Assembly: GCA_005888325.1 (NCBI GenBank)
Contig: VAWU01000017.1
Location: forward strand, 63,676-127,675
Length of the DNA stretch: 64,000 nucleotides
Direction of reading: 5' to 3'
From: Actinomycetota bacterium
Lineage (GTDB): Bacteria > Actinomycetota > Acidimicrobiia > Acidimicrobiales > AC-14
Of this stretch, positions 1 through 9,299 are shown one piece after another. The notes under the pieces were generated by a model. It saw only the letters and a program-made list of their open reading frames with translations. It ran no database searches and had not been told where the DNA came from. The number at the start of each line of letters is the position of its first letter. Position 1 is the stretch's first letter. A program made the position numbers and the translations under genes.

Positions 1-61
1 TGGGACCCGCGCCCAGACCCACGGCGAGACCGATCAGCGAGAGCTTCTTGACGACGCGCAT
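1..61 (-). CDS. secreted or membrane-anchored protein, 5' end only
   Basis: An ATG at 61 opens a minus-strand frame that runs off the left edge of the window. The first residues read MRVVKKLSLIGLAVGLGAG, a basic start followed by a hydrophobic stretch, as in a signal peptide or N-terminal membrane anchor. It starts 3 bases after the stop of the four-helix membrane protein gene, so it is the third gene of a minus-strand operon that begins with a cupredoxin. Only about 20 codons are visible, so the product cannot be named. Confidence 0.5.
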   Translation of the reverse strand, partial: MRVVKKLSLIGLAVGLGAGP

Positions 62-64
62 TCG

Positions 65-511
65 CTACCTCGCAGAGACGTAGTCGGCAACGGACGTCGC
101 CCAGATGGCGGCGAACGTGAGGAACAGGGCACTGCCGATCCAGGGGAGGAGGTCGCCTCCGGATCTGAGCAGCTTCAGCACCGCGAACTTCGCGGTCAGG
201 ATCACGAAGACGAGGGTGCCGAAGATCGAGTGGAGCAGCACCCGGGTGGGCGACGTGGGCCCGGCCGGACCGGCCAGGCACGAGAACGCGACGACGGCAC
301 CGAGCGTCACCGCCAGGCGTCCGCTGATGCGGTGAACCCGCGCCGCGGCGGCGGGTGACATCGGAGGGAAGGTCGAGACGTTCCACAACCGGGCAGCGAA
401 GAACACCTGCATGCCCGCCAGCGCGAACACCACCGTTGTGAGGATCACCTTCCACAGCAGCAGGTTGTTGCCGGTGATGTCGTTGAGGAACTCGATGACG
501 TCCACGTACAC
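65..511 (-). CDS. four-helix integral membrane protein
   Basis: The 148-residue protein has four hydrophobic helices at roughly residues 18-40, 66-86, 90-112 and 120-142. A short loop holding RVHRISGR separates helices 1 and 2. The layout resembles small cytochrome-b561-like or DUF420/DUF6529-type membrane proteins, but no diagnostic heme-ligand pattern is clear, so I give no function. The start is a GTG at 511. The gene lies 6 bases downstream of the cupredoxin gene and just upstream of a secreted-protein gene, so the three are probably co-transcribed and may act together in copper or redox chemistry at the membrane (inference). Confidence 0.7.
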   Translation of the reverse strand: MYVDVIEFLNDITGNNLLLWKVILTTVVFALAGMQVFFAARLWNVSTFPPMSPAAAARVHRISGRLAVTLGAVVAFSCLAGPAGPTSPTRVLLHSIFGTLVFVILTAKFAVLKLLRSGGDLLPWIGSALFLTFAAIWATSVADYVSAR

Positions 512-517
512 GCCTCC

Positions 518-955
518 CTAGCCCGAGAGAACGACCTTGGCCTTCATGCTCGGGTGAATCGTGCAGGTGTACTCGAACGCGTCATTCACCTCGAGCGTGA
601 ACGTCTTGCCCGGGTTGAGCACCCCGGAGTCGATGCCACCACCCTTCTGCGTGACCGTGTGCGGTGCGCTGTCCTTGTTCACGAACGACACCTTGGTGCC
701 GCGCGCCACCACGAGCGTCGTGGGCTTGAACGCGATCTGCGCCATGGTGACCGTGTCGCCTCCCACCTTGGCGGCGCCTCCGTCGTTGTCGCGCGAGTGG
801 CGGTAGATGATCACCGCCGGCGCCGCGATCGCGAAGGCGGCCCAGATCGCGGTCACGACGATGCCGAGGCCGGGGCGCCGGGGTGCGGGTCGCGGAGGTG
901 CGGGTCGCGGTGTCGCAGGCGGTGCCGCCTGGCCCCCCGCGACAGTCGTGCTCAT
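518..955 (-). CDS. membrane-anchored cupredoxin (plastocyanin/azurin-like)
   Basis: The 145-residue protein starts at ATG 955 with a Pro/Ala-rich cytoplasmic segment, then one transmembrane helix at about residues 30-50, then an exported cupredoxin domain. The type 1 copper ligands are visible: the first His in APHTV, then Cys, His and Met in the C-terminal motif YTCTIHPSM. This places a blue-copper site on the outer face of the membrane, where such proteins usually shuttle electrons or bind copper. The reading frame stays open further upstream, to about 1462, but that part overlaps the divergent permease gene and has no protein-like character. It is probably the first gene of the small minus-strand operon. 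Confidence 0.85.
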   Translation of the reverse strand: MSTTVAGGQAAPPATPRPAPPRPAPRRPGLGIVVTAIWAAFAIAAPAVIIYRHSRDNDGGAAKVGGDTVTMAQIAFKPTTLVVARGTKVSFVNKDSAPHTVTQKGGGIDSGVLNPGKTFTLEVNDAFEYTCTIHPSMKAKVVLSG

Positions 956-1062
956 GGTGCTGACACCCCCGAGTGAACGGCGCACCGCCGTCCGTGAGTC
1001 TGCCCCCCGGGGTCGCCTGCGTCCAGAGGCAGTCCGTCCGCCGCGCCGGCCCCTACGTTGCG

Positions 1063-1115
1063 TGGCCGACGTGCCGGTCGGCCAGGGGCGAGAGCTCCCC
1101 GCGATCCCACGTGGG
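1063..1115. promoter_or_regulatory. two inverted repeats in a divergent promoter region
   Basis: Between the divergent cupredoxin (start 955) and permease (start 1140) genes lie two palindromes. TGGCCGAC at 1063-1070 pairs with GTCGGCCA at 1077-1084 across a 6-base spacer. The perfect 10-base palindrome CCCACGTGGG sits at 1106-1115. Both could be operators for one or both transcription units. No regulator is encoded next to them, so the assignment is positional only. Confidence 0.35.
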
Positions 1116-1139
1116 TGAAGGTGTAGAAACTCATCCGAC

Positions 1140-2182
1140 GTGTGGCGTGTGAGCGTTCGTGACCTCCAGTGGCGACGGCGCCGTTTCACGATCGCGGTCG
1201 CTGCCACCGCGCTCGTGTTCGCGATGACGCTGCTGCTGTCGGGCGCCAGCTCCAGCCTGAGCAACGCGAACCACCGCATCGTGCGGCTGTTCGGCACCGA
1301 CGCATGGGTCGTGGCCGCCGGCAGCACGGGCCCGTTCACCACGGCGTCGGTGATTCCCGCCGGCCTCGCGAACGAGGTCGCGGTCGAGCCCGGCGTCGCC
1401 CGCGCCGAGCCGGTCGTGCTGTTCCGCTCGACCATCCACGAGAAATCCGTGCGCGACGTCAACGTAGTCGGCTATCGCCCGGGCGGGATCATGGCACCAC
1501 GCGTCGTTCGTGGCCGGGCGCTACGCGGGCGAGGAGAGACCCTCGCGGATTCAGCGCTGGGCCTGCGCGTCGGCGAACGCGTGGTCGCCAACGGCCACCG
1601 GCTCCGTGTGGTGGGCCTGGTATCGCGCGTGAGGTTCAACTTCGGCGTCCCCACGCTGCTCATGCCGGTAGAGGACGCACAGGCGCTCGCGTTCGCGGGG
1701 CAGCCGCTCGCGACGGCCTTCATCACCGAGGGTGTGCCCCGGACGGTGCCCGACGGCCTTCATCTGGTCACGGACCAGCAGGCCATATCGGATCTCGCAC
1801 GGGTCGCGAAGAGCGGGAACCAGTCGATCGCCTTCATCAACGCTCTCCTCTGGATCGTCGCCGCGGGCATCATCGGGTCGATGGTGTACCTGTCCGCGCT
1901 CGAGCGGGTGCGCGACTTCGCGGTGTTGAAGGCCACCGGCGCGTCGAGTCGTGCCCTGCTCGTCGGCCTCGCGCTCCAGGCCGTCGTGCTGTCGTTCGCG
2001 GGCGCCATCGCGGCCGCGGTGCTGGCCCAGCCCCTCGCCGCGTCGTTCCCGTTCCCCGTCGAGATCCCCTCGGGCGCGTACCTACGCCTGCTCGTCATCG
2101 CCGTCGTCGTGGGCACGCTCGCCAGCGTGGCCGGGCTACGCCGAGCCGTCGGCGTCGACCCGGCGCTGGCGTTCAGCGGCGC

Positions 2183-2186
<4 letters not shown>
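1140..2186 (+). CDS. FtsX-type ABC transporter permease (single module)
   Basis: The 348-residue protein has an N-terminal helix at about residues 15-36, a large extracytoplasmic domain, and three C-terminal helices at about 232-252, 275-300 and 315-335. This is the classic FtsX/MacB permease layout. The segment ALERVRDFAVLKATGASSRA matches the cytoplasmic coupling region of FtsX permeases. The GTG at 1140 is used; a second GTG at 1149 is possible. Its TGA overlaps the ATG of the downstream ATPase gene (ATGA at 2183-2186), so the two should be translationally coupled and form one exporter or envelope-remodelling complex. Confidence 0.85.
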
Positions 2187-3169
<983 letters not shown>

Positions 3170-3187
3170 CCGTGCTGTGCAGCTGAA

Positions 3188-5662
3188 GTGCTGAGCCCGG
3201 TCTGGATCCGCGCGCGCCACGAGCTGCGAGCCCGATGGCGCTCGTGGTTGGGGCTCGCGCTCGTCGTCGGCATCGGCGGCGGCGTGGTACTGGCGGCGTT
3301 GGCGGGGGCGCGTCGCACCGAGGACGCGTACCCGCGCCTGGCGGCCGCGTCGAATGCGGCCGACGTGCTCGTCGTGGGTCAGAGCCAGTTCCTGTTCGTC
3401 GGAAACGTGGACCTGAACGCGGTCGATCACCTACCCGAGGTTGCGAGCACCTCGCGCATCGCGGTGTACCTGCTGTTCGCGGGGCGCACCGAGAGCGGGC
3501 GACTGCTCGGCCCGACCGACATGTTTCCGATCGCGCACGGCGACGCGGGCCTCGGCAACACCATTGAGCGGTGGAAGATGCTCGCGGGCCGGCCCGCGAA
3601 CCCCGAACGGGTCGACGAGGCGACTGCGAGCTTCCTGCTCGCCGAGCGCCTGCACCTGAGGGTGGGCGCGACCCTGCGCCTCCGGTTCACGCGTGGCAGG
3701 AGCTTCGACCGGGTGGCCGCCGAGCTGCTGGGGGGCTTCACGCGGCGATTGCAGGTCGCGGAAGGCGCCGCACCGGTCATCGAACAGGTGGCCGACGGCC
3801 CGCTCGTGACCGTGAAGATCGTGGGCATCGAGGCCTCGCCCGCCGAGTTCCCGCCCCTCGGGCCCGACCTGGCGCCGCCGCTGCACCTCACCCCCGCGTT
3901 CTTCCGTCTCTACCAGGGCCGGCTGGTGGACAGCCCGCTCTCGTACGTGCGGCTGAAGCGGGGTGCGGCCGACCTCCCGGCGTTCCAGGACGGCGTCGAC
4001 CGCCTGGCGAAGGGACAGACGTCGTTCGTCTTCACCCGACCCAACCAGACCGCCGCGGTGCAACGCGCGGTCAAGGTCGAGGGGCTCGCGTCGCGGTTGC
4101 TCGCGGCGCTGACGGCCCTTGCGCTGCTGGTGATCGTGGGCCAGGCGCTCACGCGCCAGACGGTCGGCGAAGCGGGCGATCACTCGGTGCTGCGGGCCAT
4201 GGGCATGACGTCCGGTCAGCTGACGCTCGTGGCGTTGGTGCGTGGGTTGGTGGTGGCCGGGCTGGGCAGCGCGCTTGCGTTGGGGATCGCATTCGCGCTC
4301 TCGCCGCTGAGCCCCGTCGGGCTGGCACGCACCGCGGAGATCACACCGGGTGTCGCGTTCGACGGCCTCGTGCTCGGCGTCGGCGGACTCGTCCTGATCG
4401 TGATCGTCGGCGCGCTGACGCTCGTCGCGGCATGGCGCGCGTCGCGGCTCACCAACACTGCTTCTACGCGAACCGCGCCGGCCGACGAACGCCCCTCGCG
4501 GGTCGCCGAGTCGCTGACCCGCACGGAGGTCCCGCCCACCGCGGTGGTCGGGGTGCGTTTCGCGCTCGAGCCTGGTCGGGGCGCGACCGCGGTGCCGGTG
4601 CGCACGACCATGCTGGGTGTCGCGGTCGTGGTCGCATTGCTCACCGCAACGTGGAGCTTCGCCGCCAGCCTCCACCGCTTGCTCGACACACCGGTGCTGT
4701 ACGGATGGAACTGGGACATCAAGAGCGGCGCGCCGGGCCTGCCCGGCGCCGTCGACCTCACGCTTCGGGGCGCGCTGTCGAACGATCACGCGGTGGGCGC
4801 ACTCGCAGTCGGCACCGTCAGCCAGCTGGAGCTCGACCGGCACCGCGTCGACGTCCTGGCGTTGGAGCAGGTGCGGGGCGAGGTGGTGCCCACGGTGGTG
4901 AGCGGCCGTCCCCCCGGCCGGCCCGGCGAGGTGCTGCTCGGGGCGCGGACCCTCCACAAGCTGCACAAGCGCGTCGGCGACAGCGTCACGGCCCGGCTCG
5001 GCCGTCGCACCGCGCGCCTGCGCGTCGTCGGCCGTGGGGTGTTCCCCGACTTCGGCGACGCGGGTCAGCTGGGCGACGGCGCCCTGACGACCTTCGCCGG
5101 CCTCGCCGACCTGTTGCCGAGCGCGCAACACAACGTGTACCTCGCGCGCTTCCGGCCCGGGGTCGACGCCCCCGCGACCTACAGGCGCGTGCGTGCCGCG
5201 CTTGCCCCTGTGCCGACGCAAGCCGCGCGCCGCCCGAGCGACCTGACCAGCATCGCTCGCGTCGACAGCCTGCCGGGCGTGCTCGCCGGAGTGCTCGCGC
5301 TCCTCGCCGCCGTCACGCTCGCCCACACGCTCGTCAGCTCCGTGCGGCGCCGGCGCCGCGACCTCGCGGTGCTCAAGACGTTGGGGTTCGTGCGCCGGCA
5401 GGTGTCGTTCGCGGTGGTCTGGCAGGCCACGACGTTGAGCTCGATCGCGCTGTTGATCGGGGTGCCGCTCGGCACCGCAGGAGGCCGCTGGGCGTGGACG
5501 CTGTTCACCACCCAGCTCGGCGTCAGTGCCGACGCGGTCACACCCCCCCTTCCGATCCTGCTCACGATCCCCGCCACCCTCGTCGCGGCCAACGCGATCG
5601 CGGCCCTGCCCGCGTGGGCGGCGGGCCGCAGCCCCTCGGCGCTGATCCTGCGGACGGAGTGA
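3188..5662 (+). CDS. large FtsX-type ABC transporter permease (two modules)
   Basis: The 824-residue protein carries one N-terminal helix followed by AGARRTEDAY, an extracytoplasmic domain, and a first three-helix FtsX module at about residues 300-420. A second helix, a second extracytoplasmic domain and a C-terminal three-helix module at about 700-815 follow. The coupling motif RRRDLAVLKTLGFVRRQV lies in the last module. It starts at a GTG 18 bases after the ATPase stop and completes the operon. A close paralogue with the same layout and the motif AGARRTHTAY is at 21539-23872. The substrate is unknown; lipids, lipoproteins and peptides are typical for the family. Confidence 0.88.
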   Translation: MLSPVWIRARHELRARWRSWLGLALVVGIGGGVVLAALAGARRTEDAYPRLAAASNAADVLVVGQSQFLFVGNVDLNAVDHLPEVASTSRIAVYLLFAGRTESGRLLGPTDMFPIAHGDAGLGNTIERWKMLAGRPANPERVDEATASFLLAERLHLRVGATLRLRFTRGRSFDRVAAELLGGFTRRLQVAEGAAPVIEQVADGPLVTVKIVGIEASPAEFPPLGPDLAPPLHLTPAFFRLYQGRLVDSPLSYVRLKRGAADLPAFQDGVDRLAKGQTSFVFTRPNQTAAVQRAVKVEGLASRLLAALTALALLVIVGQALTRQTVGEAGDHSVLRAMGMTSGQLTLVALVRGLVVAGLGSALALGIAFALSPLSPVGLARTAEITPGVAFDGLVLGVGGLVLIVIVGALTLVAAWRASRLTNTASTRTAPADERPSRVAESLTRTEVPPTAVVGVRFALEPGRGATAVPVRTTMLGVAVVVALLTATWSFAASLHRLLDTPVLYGWNWDIKSGAPGLPGAVDLTLRGALSNDHAVGALAVGTVSQLELDRHRVDVLALEQVRGEVVPTVVSGRPPGRPGEVLLGARTLHKLHKRVGDSVTARLGRRTARLRVVGRGVFPDFGDAGQLGDGALTTFAGLADLLPSAQHNVYLARFRPGVDAPATYRRVRAALAPVPTQAARRPSDLTSIARVDSLPGVLAGVLALLAAVTLAHTLVSSVRRRRRDLAVLKTLGFVRRQVSFAVVWQATTLSSIALLIGVPLGTAGGRWAWTLFTTQLGVSADAVTPPLPILLTIPATLVAANAIAALPAWAAGRSPSALILRTE

Positions 5663-5693
5663 CGCTGATCCGCTCGAAGCCCGACTACCGCGC

Positions 5694-5783
5694 TTAGTCG
5701 GGGAACTTCTTGTTCAGCCAGGAGAGGATCTGCTTGGCCGCCGCCTCGCCCTGGGCCGAGAGCCCGGAGGCGCTGCCGGGGTT
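5694..5783 (-). pseudogene. possible C-terminal remnant of a lost gene
   Basis: The minus strand reads GLSAQGEAAAKQILSWLNKK and then FPD-stop, with normal high-GC codon use. It looks like the end of a real protein, but upstream of about 5783 the frame turns into Pro/Arg/Gly-rich low-quality sequence and no start with a ribosome site is seen. It sits tail to tail with the permease gene. I cannot identify the family. It may be debris left by a deletion, or chance. Confidence 0.25.
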
Positions 5784-5890
5784 GTCGGCCCCTCGTGGCC
5801 TCCGGGGCCGGCCGGGCGGCGCGATGTGCCCAACCCGCGAGACGGCCGTAGTGTCGTCGCGTCCCCCACACGAAAACACCAGGAGGAACG

Positions 5891-5977
5891 ATGAAGGACA
5901 GGTCCATCGGCCTGCAACTCTGGACGGCGCCGGTGCGCAATCTCGATTGGGTCACCGCGCACTTCGGCCACCGGTAA
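5891..5977 (+). CDS. 28-codon upstream reading frame before egtA
   Basis: A textbook ribosome site (AGGAGGAA, 5881-5888) precedes the ATG at 5891. The frame encodes 28 residues starting MKDRSIGLQLWT and ends with TAA 3 bases before the GTG of egtA. It is therefore either a leader peptide that couples ribosomes into egtA, or the surviving N-terminus of a deleted gene. The start resembles those of TIM-barrel proteins (sugar-phosphate isomerases or luciferase-like monooxygenases beginning with IGLQL), but that is too short to be proof. Nothing else recognisable lies in 5784-5890. Confidence 0.45.
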   Translation: MKDRSIGLQLWTAPVRNLDWVTAHFGHR

Positions 5978-5980
5978 GGG

Positions 5981-7228
5981 GTGCCTTCCCGCCAACCGAG
6001 CCTGCGCACGGACGACGTCCACCGGCACGTCCGTGAGCATGCCGTCGCGACCGCGGGACGCGGTCGCCTCGGCGTCGAGCTGGAGTGGCTCACCTGGCCG
6101 CTCGACGACCCTGCCCGGCCCATCTGCTTCGACCAGCTGCGGACCGAGGTCGCGGGCCCACTGCCGAGAGGTGGGCGACTGACCTTCGAGCCCGGGGGGC
6201 AGGTCGAGCTGAGCTCGTTGCCCCAGGCGGGGATCGGCGCCGCACATGCCGCCGTGGCCGCCGACCTCGCCGTCCTGCGCGGCCGAATCGGCGACGCCGG
6301 CGTCGACCTGGTCGGCCTCGGCCTCGACCCGTTCCGACCCTGCCGGCGGGTGGTGGGCGGGCCGCGCTACGACGCGATGGAGGCATACTTCGACGGCGCC
6401 GGGAGCGCGGGTCGGCGCATGATGTGCGGCACCGCGTCCATCCAGCTCAACCTGGACATGACGGGCGAGGGGACGCCGGGTGCGCGCTGGGAGCTCGCGC
6501 ACGCCATCGGTCCCGTCCTCGCCGCTGCCTGCGCCAACTCACCGATCGTGGGCGGACGGCCGTCGCGTTGGCGCTCGGCGCGACTCGCCGTCTGGGCCGC
6601 GATCGACCGGACTCGTACCGCACCCGCGTGTACCTCGGGCCTCGCCATCGGTGACGATGCCGCCGAGAGCACTGCGTCTCCGTCGGACCAGTGGGCGCAG
6701 TACGCGCTCGGCGCACGGGTGATGCTCGTCCGAGCCGGGCCCGAGCGCTTCGTGCCCGTGTTCGAGCACCTCACGTTCGAGGAGTGGATGTCGAGGGGTC
6801 ACGAGCTCGGCTACCCGACCGCCGACGACCTCGCCTACCACCTGACGACGCTGTTCCCGCCTGTCCGCCTGCGCGGCTGGATGGAGCTGCGCATGGTCGA
6901 CGCCCTGCCCGAGCCGTGGTGGCGCGTGCCGGGGGCCGTCGCGACCGCGCTGCTCGACGACCCCGAGGCCGCAGCCGTAGCCCGCGAGGCAACCGCGCCC
7001 ACGGCCCACCTCTGGCACCAGGCCGCCCGCCTCGGGCTCTCACACCCGGCGCTGGCTGCATCGGCGCGCCGATGTTTCGTCGCCGCGATCGCGGCTCTCC
7101 CGCGGCTCGGCGCCGATCCCGAGACGCAGGCCGCATGTGCCGCGTTCTTCGACCGGTTCGTGGCCCGCGGCCGCTGTCCGGCCGATGAGGTGCTCGACCG
7201 GTGGGCCGCCGATCGCCAGGTGGCCTGA
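5981..7228 (+). CDS. egtA: glutamate-cysteine ligase EgtA (ergothioneine pathway)
   Basis: The 415-residue protein belongs to the GCS2/EgtA family, which joins glutamate and cysteine to make gamma-glutamylcysteine, the sulfur donor for EgtB in ergothioneine synthesis. Family motifs include GVELEWL near residue 30, FEPGGQVELSS at about 67-77, and MMCGTASIQLNLD at about 147-159. The metal/ATP-binding acidic residues sit in the first two. The GTG at 5981 follows a coupled upstream frame. The stop is one base before the egtB ATG. The order egtA-egtB-egtC-egtD matches the actinobacterial operon and supports the assignment. Confidence 0.92.
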   Translation: MPSRQPSLRTDDVHRHVREHAVATAGRGRLGVELEWLTWPLDDPARPICFDQLRTEVAGPLPRGGRLTFEPGGQVELSSLPQAGIGAAHAAVAADLAVLRGRIGDAGVDLVGLGLDPFRPCRRVVGGPRYDAMEAYFDGAGSAGRRMMCGTASIQLNLDMTGEGTPGARWELAHAIGPVLAAACANSPIVGGRPSRWRSARLAVWAAIDRTRTAPACTSGLAIGDDAAESTASPSDQWAQYALGARVMLVRAGPERFVPVFEHLTFEEWMSRGHELGYPTADDLAYHLTTLFPPVRLRGWMELRMVDALPEPWWRVPGAVATALLDDPEAAAVAREATAPTAHLWHQAARLGLSHPALAASARRCFVAAIAALPRLGADPETQAACAAFFDRFVARGRCPADEVLDRWAADRQVA

Positions 7229-7229
7229 G

Positions 7230-8546
7230 ATGCACGACACGCAGTTGAAGGACGCGCAATTGAAAGACGCGGTGGCGGCGGAGCTGGACGCGACGCGGCG
7301 CCGCACGCTCGCGCTGCTCGAGCCGCTGGGCGACGACGACCTGCGGCGGCAGCACTCGGCGCTCATGTCACCGCTGGTGTGGGACCTGGCGCACGTCGGC
7401 AACTACGAGGACATCTGGTTGCTGCGGGGGCTCGGGCACGAGGGTGTCGGTGCGCGGTACGACCACATGTACGACGCCTTCCGGCATCCCCGGCCCGACC
7501 GGCCCCGGTTGCCGCTCTTGGGCCCGGATGACGCCCGGGCCTACATCGCTTCTGTGCGCGGCCGCGCCCTCGATGTCCTCGACCGGGTGGATCTCGATCC
7601 CGGAGTGCCGTTGCTGAGCCGTGGCTTCGTGTACGGGATGGTCGTCCAGCACGAGCACCAACACGTCGAGACGATGCTCGCGACGCTGCAGCTCAAGGCC
7701 GGGCCCGTCGACGTGGGGCCGGTCGAAGCGCCGCCGGCTGGGGCAGTGGTCGCGCCCGCGGAGGTGCTCGTCGGCGGCGGGCCCTTCGTGATGGGCACCG
7801 ACACCGAGCCGTGGGCTTACGACAACGAGCGGCCCGCACACGAGGTGCACGTCGACCCCTTCCTCATCGACACCGCACCGGTCACGAACCACGCGTTTCT
7901 CGAGTTCATCGACGCCGGCGGCTATCACGACGCCCGCTGGTGGAGCGACGACGGCTGGAGATGGTGCCGAGAAGCGCGCCTCGAGCATCCCGAGTTCTGG
8001 CGACGCGAGAGTGCGTCGTCGTGGTCGGTTCTCCGGTTCGGCCGGCGGGCGGCGGTCGACCTCGACGAGCCCGTCCAGCACGTCTGTTGGTACGAGGCGG
8101 ACGCGTACGCGCGATGGCGCGGCCGTCGCCTACCCTCCGAAGCCGAGTGGGAGAAGGCCGCGTCGTGGGACCCCGAGCGCGATCGCAAGCGGCGATACCC
8201 GTGGGGAGACGACGCGCCCGAACCGTCGCGTGCCAACCTCGGCCGGCGTCAGTTCGGCCCTGCCCCCGTGGGCGCGTACCCGGGTGGCGCCAGCGCCTAC
8301 GGCTGCGTGCAGCTCGTCGGCGACGTGTGGGAGTGGACCGCGTCGGACTTCACCGCCTATCCCGGATTCGAGTCGTTCCCGTACCGCGAGTACTCCGAGG
8401 TGTTCCTCGGCCCCGACTACAAAGTGCTCAGGGGCGGCTCGTGGGCGACCGACCCGATCGCCACGCGCAACACCTTCCGCAACTGGGACTACCCGATCCG
8501 CCGCCAGATCTTCGCCGGGTTTCGCACCGCGCGCGACGCGGTCTGA
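7230..8546 (+). CDS. egtB: ergothioneine sulfoxide synthase EgtB
   Basis: The 438-residue non-heme iron enzyme couples hercynine (trimethylhistidine), gamma-glutamylcysteine and O2 into the sulfoxide intermediate. The N-terminal DinB-like domain has WDLAHVGNYEDIWLL and the iron-binding HxxxHxE within QHEHQHVETM. The C-terminal sulfatase-modifying-factor (FGE-like) domain shows GGPFVMGTD, GDVWEWTASDF and VLRGGSWATDP. The ATG at 7230 follows the egtA stop by one base. The N-terminus carries a small duplicated heptad-like segment (QLKDAQLKDA). Length and domain order match the family. Confidence 0.95.
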   Translation: MHDTQLKDAQLKDAVAAELDATRRRTLALLEPLGDDDLRRQHSALMSPLVWDLAHVGNYEDIWLLRGLGHEGVGARYDHMYDAFRHPRPDRPRLPLLGPDDARAYIASVRGRALDVLDRVDLDPGVPLLSRGFVYGMVVQHEHQHVETMLATLQLKAGPVDVGPVEAPPAGAVVAPAEVLVGGGPFVMGTDTEPWAYDNERPAHEVHVDPFLIDTAPVTNHAFLEFIDAGGYHDARWWSDDGWRWCREARLEHPEFWRRESASSWSVLRFGRRAAVDLDEPVQHVCWYEADAYARWRGRRLPSEAEWEKAASWDPERDRKRRYPWGDDAPEPSRANLGRRQFGPAPVGAYPGGASAYGCVQLVGDVWEWTASDFTAYPGFESFPYREYSEVFLGPDYKVLRGGSWATDPIATRNTFRNWDYPIRRQIFAGFRTARDAV

Positions 8547-8549
8547 GCC

Positions 8550-9299
8550 GTGTGCCGTTTCGTCGCGTACCTCGGTCCGCCGGTCACCCTCGAAGCGCTG
8601 CTGCTCGCGCCCGAGCACTCGTTGCTTCGCCAGTCGTGGGCCCCGCGCCATCAGCGTCACGGCACCGTGAATGCCGACGGGTTCGGGGTCGGCTGGTACG
8701 ACTGTGGCCGCCGGCCCGAGCCGGCGCGCTATCGCACCGCCCGGCCGATGTGGACCGATCGCTCGTTCACCAGTCTGGCGGGCGTGGTCGCCTCGGGCGC
8801 GGTGCTGGCCGCCGTCCGCAGCGCCACACCACCCGCACCCGTCGAGGAGAGCGGCGCCCCGCCGTTCACGTCTCGACGGTGGCTCTTCGCCCACAACGGC
8901 GCCGTCGATGGGTTCCGCGAGGAGCCCGGGATCGAGTTGCGCAGACGGGTGAGCGAGCGCGCTCGAGCCGGCATCGAGGGCGCATCCGACGCCGAGGTGC
9001 TGTTCGCACTCGTCCTCGATCGCCTCGACGCGGGCGACGCGATGGGTGAGGCCCTGGCCGGCGTGATCGCGACGGTCGAGGCGGTCACGACGGCACGGCT
9101 CAACCTCGTCCTCACCGATGGCGGGAGCGTGGCCGCGACCGCGTCCGGCGATTCTCTGTTCGTACGGCGCGGTGACGGGATCGTCGTCGCGTCGGAGCCG
9201 TTCGACGACGACAGCTGCTGGCAGGCGGTTCCCGACCGGTCGCTGGTCGACGCGCGCGCCGACAACATCGTCATCACCTCTCTGGGAGAAATGCCATGA
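8550..9299 (+). CDS. egtC: gamma-glutamyl-hercynylcysteine sulfoxide hydrolase EgtC
   Basis: The 249-residue class II glutamine-amidotransferase fold protein removes the glutamate from the EgtB product. The GTG at 8550 is followed directly by Cys, the N-terminal nucleophile exposed after removal of the initiator residue (MCRFVAYLG). Other family motifs are [10 protein letters not shown] and [11 protein letters not shown]. The ATG of egtD overlaps its stop codon by four bases (9296-9299), so the two are translationally coupled. Confidence 0.93.
   Translation: MCRFVAYLGPPVTLEALLLAPEHSLLRQSWAPRHQRHGTVNADGFGVGWYDCGRRPEPARYRTARPMWTDRSFTSLAGVVASGAVLAAVRSATPPAPVEESGAPPFTSRRWLFAHNGAVDGFREEPGIELRRRVSERARAGIEGASDAEVLFALVLDRLDAGDAMGEALAGVIATVEAVTTARLNLVLTDGGSVAATASGDSLFVRRGDGIVVASEPFDDDSCWQAVPDRSLVDARADNIVITSLGEMP

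Noticed and set aside
1169-2182. Upstream extension of the ATPase-cNMP frame by about 340 codons.
   Set aside because: It overlaps the FtsX permease gene, is Arg/Pro/Gly-rich, and the ATGA overlap at 2183 gives a proper start.
3431-5326. A 600-codon minus-strand frame across the large permease gene.
   Set aside because: Shadow composition (repeated Arg, Glu, His, Gln runs) and no ribosome site; the plus strand carries the permease.
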